Of a stretch of 57,569 nucleotides of DNA, positions 53,549 through 57,470 are shown piece after piece. Origin of the DNA: a virus. The position numbers and the translations under genes are program-made. The stretch's first letter is position 1, and every line of letters starts with the position of its first letter. Under the pieces are notes generated by a model. It saw nothing but the letters and a program-made list of their open reading frames with translations. It did not search any database and had not been told where the DNA came from. The stretch is taken from positions 1 through 57,569 of IMG/VR virus record IMGVR_UViG_3300029787_000051; one strand, written 5' to 3'.

Positions 53549-53689
53549 TTACTTTTTCTTCTTAGCTACTTTTTTCTTAGCCATTCCACCATACATGTAG
53601 CCACTCTTGCCCTTCATCTTCTTTGCTTTAGCGGCATCAGCCATACCCTTCTTAGTGTACGGGAAACTCTTACCTCCTACTTTTGGCAT
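53549..53689 (-). CDS. Small Lys/Gly-rich protein with GGM motif, 46 aa
   Basis: MPKVGGKSFPYTKKGMADAA, ending KSGYMYGGMAKKKVAKKKK. AAGGAGTTAAGA precedes the ATG. The M-Y-G-G-M-A-K-K-K end is almost identical to the end of the 183-aa protein at 52205, so the two share a functional or sorting element. Overlaps the upstream gene by 20 bases. Confidence 0.65.
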   Translation of the reverse strand: MPKVGGKSFPYTKKGMADAAKAKKMKGKSGYMYGGMAKKKVAKKKK

Positions 53690-53909
53690 TCTTAACTCCT
53701 TTGCGTTTGTAAGTATTAATTCCTTCAAGCTCCATTGCCTTCTCTATATGAGAAAGAGAATAGCGCACACCCGTATCTGCCTCAATCGCAGCACGGATAT
53801 ACATTACGGAACTATGGGGGATATGTACGGAACCTAATCTATCATTTACGATAGCAGAATAGAATTGTTCTAATAGATTGTCAGACTCCAGTTGTACTGA
53901 TTTTTTCAT
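53670..53909 (-). CDS. First gene of the late block, hypothetical, 79 aa
   Basis: MKKSVQLESDNLLEQFYSAI with a charged helical body (YIRAAIEADTGVRYSLSHIE) and a basic end. The TGVRYSLSHIEKAM part could be a helix-turn-helix, giving a candidate regulator next to the divergent control region. ATG at 53909 used; the TTG nine bases upstream lies in a TTGACA-like sequence. Function unknown. Confidence 0.6.
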   Translation of the reverse strand: MKKSVQLESDNLLEQFYSAIVNDRLGSVHIPHSSVMYIRAAIEADTGVRYSLSHIEKAMELEGINTYKRKGVKNAKSRR

Positions 53910-53931
53910 TATTGTCAACTTTTTCTACATA

Positions 53932-53982
53932 TAAGTGACCATGTAAGTGTTTTTTAAAAAGGGTAAGTGATCACTTTAAGTG
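53932..53982. promoter_or_regulatory. TAAGTG repeats and palindrome AAGTGATCACTT
   Basis: TAAGTG occurs at 53932, 53944, 53964 and 53977, and the third copy is part of a perfect 12-bp palindrome at 53965-53976. They lie 23-75 bases upstream of the first late gene. A cooperative operator for late transcription, or iterons of an origin, are the two readings. Confidence 0.55.
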
Positions 53983-53999
53983 TAAGCATTAAGTCTTCT

Positions 54000-54027
54000 T
54001 AATTATACGTATCTAATTATACGTGTC
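54000..54027. repeat. Tandem 14-bp repeat, two units
   Basis: TAATTATACGTATC followed directly by TAATTATACGTGTC, one base different. The 14-bp spacing is not a whole helical turn. It may be part of the origin or a promoter element. Confidence 0.6.
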
Positions 54028-54257
54028 AATAGGTAAAGTGTCAAACCCTTTATTTTATATCCGCACTGTTGTATATATATCACAGATATGTGTGTGGTGT
54101 GACATACTTGCAACAGTAGTTATGTACGTTGTCTATGTAGTTAACACTTGATTTTACTGATCTGTGTATTTCTACATATATACGTACGTACTACGGGGGT
54201 GTGGCCCCTGCCTGCCCATGCCATGCGCTAGGCATAATGCGCCCGGATAGCGAGGCA

Positions 54258-54300
54258 AGCCGTTGTTCCAGCAGAATAAATCTTCGATTTAACAATGGCT
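54258..54300 (+). ncRNA. Stem-loop of the early leader RNA
   Basis: AGCCGTTGTT pairs with AACAATGGCT over 10 bp with one G-U. The loop contains a second small hairpin, AAATC-TTC-GATTT. It directly precedes box 3. If transcribed it would be part of the structured leader that continues to about 54440. Confidence 0.5.
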
Positions 54301-54302
54301 TA

Positions 54303-54316
54303 GTCCAATGTTGGAC
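54303..54316. promoter_or_regulatory. Palindromic box 3 (GTCCAATGTTGGAC)
   Basis: Same 6-bp arms as the other boxes with centre TG instead of CG. It is flanked by an inverted pair, ATCTTCGAT (54280-54288) and ATCGAAGAT (54324-54332). This is the only copy not close to a ribosome binding site or tRNA. Confidence 0.65.
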
Positions 54317-54334
54317 CTGATGCATCGAAGATGC

Positions 54335-54426
54335 AAAGGATATGCTATCAGTTGTTCTCTGAACAAAGATTATGGATCACGATTTCTACAAAGTAGAGCA
54401 AATGCAAACGTTAGTGCATATCCTTT
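54335..54426 (+). ncRNA. Candidate structured RNA with internal hairpins
   Basis: AAAGGATATGC (54335) pairs perfectly with GCATATCCTTT (54416), 11 bp. Inside are TTGTTC-TCT-GAACAA and TCTAC-AAA-GTAGA. A further hairpin, TTCATG-TTC-CATGAA, follows at 54425. The multi-branched, tight-loop plan looks like a functional RNA or an origin fold. No known RNA family was recognised. Confidence 0.5.
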
Positions 54427-54479
54427 CATGTTCCATGAACCATACCCCACCCCTTAACAATCATCATTCCTTTCTTTAC

Positions 54480-54520
54480 GTAAGTTAATACCTGAGTTCT
54501 TACGAAGGTATATAACTTAC
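54480..54520 (+). promoter_or_regulatory. Conserved-loop hairpin H1
   Basis: Eight bp (GTAAGTTA with TAACTTAC), a bulged A at 54512, five bp (ATACC with GGTAT), and the 14-base loop TGAGTTCTTACGAA. The loop is identical in H2 and H3, while the stems are unrelated. Located just before the first early gene. Confidence 0.75.
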
Positions 54521-54538
54521 TTGAAAGGAATAGATGAA

Positions 54539-54739
54539 ATGGCAACCTTTATCGTAACCAAATCCAATCTCACCGAAGGTGTATTCACCGACATCGAAGA
54601 TGTTGTAGACCACATTGGTTTACCAATAGATCGTGGCGAGTTCACCGCCTTTGGCGATCTTGAGTTCGGCAACGGTTACACCGTTACTGGTCCTACGAAC
54701 CTTCTTTTGGGTTCGGCAATGCGAGTCGATTATTCCTAA
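54539..54739 (+). CDS. First early gene, hypothetical, 66 aa
   Basis: MATFIVTKSNLTEGVFTDIE, then HIGLPIDRGEFTAFGDLEFG. Small, beta-rich, acidic. GAAAGGAA lies upstream of the ATG at 54539; a TTG at 54521 is rejected. It is bracketed by conserved-loop hairpins H1 and H2, so it would be a separately processed early message. Function unknown, perhaps a host-takeover protein. Confidence 0.7.
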   Translation: MATFIVTKSNLTEGVFTDIEDVVDHIGLPIDRGEFTAFGDLEFGNGYTVTGPTNLLLGSAMRVDYS

Positions 54740-54746
54740 CATGGTT

Positions 54747-54786
54747 GTGAGTAACACCTTGAGTTCTTACGAAAGGTGTTCCTCAC
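54747..54786 (+). promoter_or_regulatory. Conserved-loop hairpin H2
   Basis: Five bp (GTGAG with CTCAC), one T-C mismatch, seven bp (AACACCT with AGGTGTT) and the same 14-base loop TGAGTTCTTACGAA (54760-54773). It is followed 22 bases later by palindromic box 4. Confidence 0.75.
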
Positions 54787-54807
54787 TAACCAACACCATT
54801 CAAACTG

Positions 54808-54821
54808 GTCCAACATTGGAC
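54808..54821. promoter_or_regulatory. Palindromic box 4 (GTCCAACATTGGAC)
   Basis: Arms are intact, centre CA. Preceded by AAACTG as in boxes 1 and 5 (AAACTR), and followed by the RBS hairpin of the gene at 54846. Confidence 0.7.
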
Positions 54822-54827
54822 GTAACA

Positions 54828-54842
54828 CAAATCGGAGATTTG
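54828..54842 (+). promoter_or_regulatory. RBS hairpin with GGA triloop
   Basis: CAAATC and GATTTG pair over six bp around loop GGA; CGGAG is the Shine-Dalgarno. It lies three bases before the ATG at 54846. Confidence 0.6.
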
Positions 54843-54845
54843 AAA

Positions 54846-55511
54846 ATGGCTAAGACAACCAACGAACAGAACGAAGTTCTCAACACTCTTGAAGCACAAG
54901 GTGCCGAAATTGCAAAGCAATTCAAGAAAATGGATAGCAGAGATCGTCGTAACGTTACGAAGGATATGCCCCAATACTTGGAGCTTGGCAAACTGTTATC
55001 ACAGTTACGGGGCGAATCGGATGCTGGTCGGATAGCATCTAGCCGTCTGAAGGATTGTGGTATCCACAATATTGACAAGCGGCGTAGGAGCGAAGCTCTA
55101 TGGTTTGCTGATAATGAGAAGTCAGTTAATGACTTCAAGGATAAATCTCGTAAGGGATTCACCAGCATCACTGCTTTGCAGAAAGCATGGAAGGATGCCC
55201 AAGCTGCTGAGTCGGAGACTCAAGAGCCTGAGACTGAGGAAGTCACCGAAGGTGCTAACGAAGGTCTTGCTGAACCTACTGGTTCTGATGCAAACGCTAC
55301 ACCAGTACAGGTAGCGGAATCAGTTATTGCACTCTGCAATAAACATGGCATCGACCTCTCTGAAGTAACAGAGTTACTAATGGAACATGTCTCTGTCATC
55401 GAAGATGAATGCCCATTTGATCCACCATTCTCAATAGAGAATGTTGAGATCACTGGTCCGAAAGATGCGAAAGCATTCGCTAACATGTTCGCCAACAATG
55501 GTCCAATGTAA
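54846..55511 (+). CDS. Early protein of unknown function, 221 aa
   Basis: The N-terminal 115 residues are helical and basic (AEIAKQFKKMDSRDRRNVTK; RLKDCGIHNIDKRRRSEALW). A Glu/Thr/Ala-rich acidic linker follows (ESETQEPETEEVTEGANEGL), then a C-terminal domain (SVIALCNKHGIDLSEVTELL). The plan, a possibly DNA-binding front and acidic linker, would suit a regulator or replication initiator, but no family was recognised. Start 54846 is chosen over in-frame upstream codons because of the RBS hairpin. A hairpin spans its stop. Confidence 0.75.
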   Translation: MAKTTNEQNEVLNTLEAQGAEIAKQFKKMDSRDRRNVTKDMPQYLELGKLLSQLRGESDAGRIASSRLKDCGIHNIDKRRRSEALWFADNEKSVNDFKDKSRKGFTSITALQKAWKDAQAAESETQEPETEEVTEGANEGLAEPTGSDANATPVQVAESVIALCNKHGIDLSEVTELLMEHVSVIEDECPFDPPFSIENVEITGPKDAKAFANMFANNGPM

Positions 55512-55524
55512 AGATGTACATTGG
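55503..55524 (+). promoter_or_regulatory. Hairpin across the stop codon and next start
   Basis: CCAATGTA and TACATTGG pair over 8 bp with loop AAGATG. The upstream TAA is in the stem and the next ATG (55514) is in the loop. Its outer arms, GGTCCAA and TTGG, resemble a split form of the palindromic box. Confidence 0.55.
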
Positions 55525-55636
55525 TCGTAACTGGTCACAGCGCAAGGCATGGTTCATGCTTTGCGTTGTCGAACCCCTTGCATTTTCTAGCCTGATGGCT
55601 AGTATTGTTGTGTTCTTTTCTATAATCGGAGATTAA
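55514..55636 (+). CDS. Possible small membrane protein, 40 aa
   Basis: MYIGRNWSQRKAWFMLCVVE then a hydrophobic helix (PLAFSSLMASIVVFFSIIG). The start is in a hairpin loop and has no clear Shine-Dalgarno, so it would rely on coupling to the upstream gene. It fills the gap to the next gene; its stop is within the next RBS hairpin. Confidence 0.45.
   Translation: MYIGRNWSQRKAWFMLCVVEPLAFSSLMASIVVFFSIIGD
55623..55635 (+). promoter_or_regulatory. RBS hairpin with GGA triloop
   Basis: TAATC and GATTA pair around loop GGA, giving CGGAG as the Shine-Dalgarno three bases before the ATG at 55639. Confidence 0.55.
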
Positions 55637-55638
55637 AA

Positions 55639-55863
55639 ATGACCTTGCTTGCTAGAGATATCCCTCGATCATTCACCTTGCGTGGCATAACAGGTCATGG
55701 CAAGAACCGCATAAGAGAACATGGTTCTGTATGGGTTGAGCAACCTTTAAGCATGTCATGGGACAATGGCATATTAGTTACAAGTGTAGAAACACTTGAT
55801 TCACGTTGGATCAAAGAGATAGACGATCCCAATTTCGAGATCGTTAGTGTAAGTGATAGCTGA
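55639..55863 (+). CDS. Hypothetical early protein, 74 aa
   Basis: MTLLARDIPRSFTLRGITGH, a small basic-then-acidic beta-rich protein ending NFEIVSVSDS. Its TGA (55861-55863) is the first three bases of the conserved loop of hairpin H3, so the hairpin can form only after ribosomes leave. Function unknown. Confidence 0.65.
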   Translation: MTLLARDIPRSFTLRGITGHGKNRIREHGSVWVEQPLSMSWDNGILVTSVETLDSRWIKEIDDPNFEIVSVSDS

Positions 55864-55889
55864 GTTCTTACGAAGCTATCACGTTACAC
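55847..55889 (+). promoter_or_regulatory. Conserved-loop hairpin H3
   Basis: Six bp (GTGTAA with TTACAC), a bulged G at 55883, eight bp (GTGATAGC with GCTATCAC) and the loop TGAGTTCTTACGAA. It shares the bulged G and following GTAAACT with the hairpin at 988-1031. Confidence 0.75.
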
Positions 55890-55897
55890 GTAAACTG

Positions 55898-55911
55898 GTC
55901 CAACGTTGGAC
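55898..55911. promoter_or_regulatory. Palindromic box 5 (GTCCAACGTTGGAC)
   Basis: Perfect 14-bp palindrome preceded by AAACTG and followed by TAACA. It lies nine bases before the 5' end of the tRNA-like element. Confidence 0.72.
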
Positions 55912-55920
55912 TAACATTTT

Positions 55921-56009
55921 GGAAGGCACGGCTGGTGTATGTAATGTCCCTAGAACATTGCAGGTCTACTAGGGTAGGCTAACGCAGGGTTCAATTCCCT
56001 GCCCTTCCA
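55921..56009 (+). tRNA. tRNA-like element, class II, anticodon CUA (amber)
   Basis: Acceptor GGAAGGC pairs with CCCTTCC in six of seven positions. The anticodon arm is AATGT-CCCTAGA-ACATT, putting CTA at 34-36. A long variable arm (GTCTAC-TAGG-GTAGGC, six bp) and a perfect T arm (CAGGG-TTCAATT-CCCTG) follow, with discriminator A then CC. The long variable arm points to Ser, Leu or Tyr identity. Oddities: position 33 is C, not U, and no good D arm can be drawn. It may be a real amber-decoding tRNA, an eroded one, or an attP derived from a host tRNA. Confidence 0.5.
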
Positions 56010-56021
56010 CCTTAATACATT

Positions 56022-56034
56022 TTAACGGAGTTAA
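56022..56034 (+). promoter_or_regulatory. RBS hairpin with GGA triloop
   Basis: TTAAC and GTTAA pair around loop GGA, CGGAG being the Shine-Dalgarno. The same 13 bases recur at 56545-56557. Confidence 0.55.
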
Positions 56035-56038
56035 TTAA

Positions 56039-56203
56039 ATGAAACGTTCAGTTCGCAAGGCAAGCAAACGCCGCAATGTCATGGCACATGCTTTGGAAAA
56101 CCGTGCGTTTCAACAACGTGTTGTCCAGCCTGACAAGGGCAAGGGCGCATTCAACAGGCAGAAGGAAAAGGCCAGTGTCAAAAAAGAAATCGACAACGTT
56201 TAA
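56039..56203 (+). CDS. arfA-like: ArfA-like alternative ribosome-rescue factor, 54 aa
   Basis: ArfA recruits RF2 to ribosomes stalled at the 3' end of an mRNA. The phage protein keeps the family core with the same spacing: N13-x7-to-F22, QRV (24-26), KGKG (31-34), A/S-F/Y and R (38), e.g. ENRAFQQRVV then DKGKGAFNR. E. coli ArfA is 72 aa with a hydrophobic degron and is active only when truncated at about 55; this one stops at 54 and has no degron. GGAG precedes it inside an RBS hairpin. It lies 27 bases after the tRNA-like element. Confidence 0.7.
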   Translation: MKRSVRKASKRRNVMAHALENRAFQQRVVQPDKGKGAFNRQKEKASVKKEIDNV

Positions 56204-56324
56204 CGTTAATCAGAAACGTCTTGACCGTAGTGATTACCGTATGCTACGAAAGGCACGTGATATGCAGCGCAAGAAATTGCGTAAAGCAAAACAGAAAATT
56301 CAATCGTTAACAATCGGAGCGTGA
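56175..56324 (+). CDS. Hypothetical basic peptide, 49 aa, GTG start
   Basis: Frame open from 56076, but a GTG at 56175 with AAGGAAAAGG upstream is the likely start (VSKKKSTTFNVNQKRLDRSD, then RKARDMQRKKLRKAKQK). About 40% basic, helical. It overlaps the ArfA-like gene by 29 bases. Possibly an RNA- or ribosome-binding partner; function unknown. Confidence 0.5.
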   Translation: MSKKKSTTFNVNQKRLDRSDYRMLRKARDMQRKKLRKAKQKIQSLTIGA

Positions 56325-56325
56325 C

Positions 56326-56523
56326 ATGCAAGCTACCTATAAAAATCCTGCCATCGAATCACTGCTGACCAGTATCACTGGTCGTGATCGTGTCGCTACT
56401 GTTGCAAGCAACACTTGCGTAACATGTGACGGTGCTGCTGATACCTTCAAAGATGAGGGATCAAAGCGTGAGTATGCTATCTCTGGCATGTGCCAATCCT
56501 GTCAGGATAGCGTGTTTGGATAG
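56326..56523 (+). CDS. Zinc-ribbon-like protein, 65 aa
   Basis: Two CxxC pairs (NTCVTCDGAADTF and GMCQSCQDSVFG) bracket KDEGSKREYAISG. This C-x2-C…REYxISGMCQxCQDxVFG pattern is a small conserved family in marine phages, function unknown. Its stop TAG is immediately followed by palindromic box 6. Confidence 0.72.
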   Translation: MQATYKNPAIESLLTSITGRDRVATVASNTCVTCDGAADTFKDEGSKREYAISGMCQSCQDSVFG

Positions 56524-56537
56524 GTCCAACGTTGGAC
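56524..56537. promoter_or_regulatory. Palindromic box 6 (GTCCAACGTTGGAC)
   Basis: Perfect palindrome directly after the stop codon of the zinc-ribbon gene, followed by TAACA as in box 5 and then the RBS hairpin of the gene at 56562. Confidence 0.72.
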
Positions 56538-56544
56538 TAACACT

Positions 56545-56557
56545 TTAACGGAGTTAA
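56545..56557 (+). promoter_or_regulatory. RBS hairpin with GGA triloop
   Basis: TTAAC-GGA-GTTAA, identical to 56022-56034 although the genes served are unrelated, so this leader was copied or is strongly selected. Confidence 0.55.
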
Positions 56558-56561
56558 TCTT

Positions 56562-56837
56562 ATGGCTACTGAAATGAATAACGTAGTTGTTACCCATAGA
56601 GGGTGGACTATTAGTATCACTGACCACATTGGCTTTGGTATACATGGTCCTGATTGCAAGACACGTGAGATCGGTATCTGGAATACTGCTGATAGCCATT
56701 CCGAAATTGATGTTGTCGTATATCATTACGGTGATAGTGCGAAGCAATTGGTACATGCAATTCGCTACGCTCAATGGCAAATCGACAAGACTCTTTTCAA
56801 GAGTTGGATCAAATCAACATTCAAGTTTGGAGCCTGA
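56562..56837 (+). CDS. Hypothetical early protein, 91 aa
   Basis: MATEMNNVVVTHRGWTISIT, then REIGIWNTADSHSEIDVVVY and a C-terminal amphipathic helix (AKQLVHAIRYAQWQIDKTLF). Alternating strands followed by a helix. Strong RBS in a hairpin loop after box 6. Function unknown. Confidence 0.68.
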   Translation: MATEMNNVVVTHRGWTISITDHIGFGIHGPDCKTREIGIWNTADSHSEIDVVVYHYGDSAKQLVHAIRYAQWQIDKTLFKSWIKSTFKFGA

Positions 56838-56840
56838 CCT

Positions 56841-57470
56841 ATGCCTAAATCCCCAGTACATATCAGCAAGATGACAGGCAAGCTGGATAGCTTGCGGTCT
56901 ATCAGTACCAACACCGTGACCAACAAGTTTTGCAATGACATGCACAACGCAAAGGCTGAGACTATATGCAAAGTGTGCTACTCTCACGCTATGCTCAATG
57001 GCTTTCGTAAGAATTGCCAAGCATCATTGCAACGCAATAGCGATTTGCTTTCCAAGCAAGTGCTATCGGTTGATGAGTTACCCGTTATCAAAGATAAGGT
57101 GTTCCGTTTCAATGCTCACGGTGAGCTACTCAACATGCGGCACCTACTTAATCTCATTGCCATCGTGCGGCACAATCCTGACACGCTGTTCACGTTGTGG
57201 ACTAAGCGCAAGGATTTGATTAACCGCCTGTTCAAGTATGAGCTATCGGAGAAACCCGATAACATGATACTGATCTTCTCTAACCCGAAGGTTAGTAACA
57301 TCATCCCCGAACATAAAATGCCAAAGCATTTTGACAAGACGTTCAACAACGTGCTTGAGCATGAGGCTGTGCCGTATCAGAACTGCACGGGACAACAATG
57401 CAAGGATTGCCTGTTGTGCTACACTCACGGGACCACTCCAACTATCGTTGAAAAGGTAAAGGCATATTGA
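56841..57470 (+). CDS. GP88-like cysteine-rich protein, 209 aa
   Basis: Resembles the phage GP88 family, function unknown. It has nine Cys: C31, C43 and C46 (FCNDMHNAKAETICKVCYSH), C59, and a C-terminal cluster (NCTGQQCKDCLLCYTHG). The core has RFNAHGELLNMRHLLNLIAI and TLWTKRKDLINRLF. The Cys pattern suggests an Fe-S or zinc site. TGA then two bases then the ATG of the 76-aa gene at the contig join. Confidence 0.65.
   Translation: MPKSPVHISKMTGKLDSLRSISTNTVTNKFCNDMHNAKAETICKVCYSHAMLNGFRKNCQASLQRNSDLLSKQVLSVDELPVIKDKVFRFNAHGELLNMRHLLNLIAIVRHNPDTLFTLWTKRKDLINRLFKYELSEKPDNMILIFSNPKVSNIIPEHKMPKHFDKTFNNVLEHEAVPYQNCTGQQCKDCLLCYTHGTTPTIVEKVKAY

Larger units (their letters stand above)
53910..54538. 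other. Divergent control region between late and early blocks
   Basis: The only gene-free stretch above 300 bases. From left to right: TAAGTG repeats and a 12-bp palindrome near the late start; a tandem 14-bp repeat; A+T-rich sequence to about 54190; a G+C-rich patch (54195-54260) with short stems; then a run of stem-loops with palindromic box 3 (54258-54440) and a long hairpin before the first early gene. It should hold early and late promoters and perhaps the replication origin. No promoter is clear enough to mark. Confidence 0.7.

Noticed and set aside
53911-53920. TTGACA as a late -35 box
   Set aside because: It abuts the ATG at 53909, leaving no room for a -10 element or leader.
54100-54200. 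Specific sigma-70 early promoters (for example TTGATT … TACATA)
   Set aside because: Spacing of 19 bases and many equal alternatives in A/T-rich sequence; no site could be chosen honestly.
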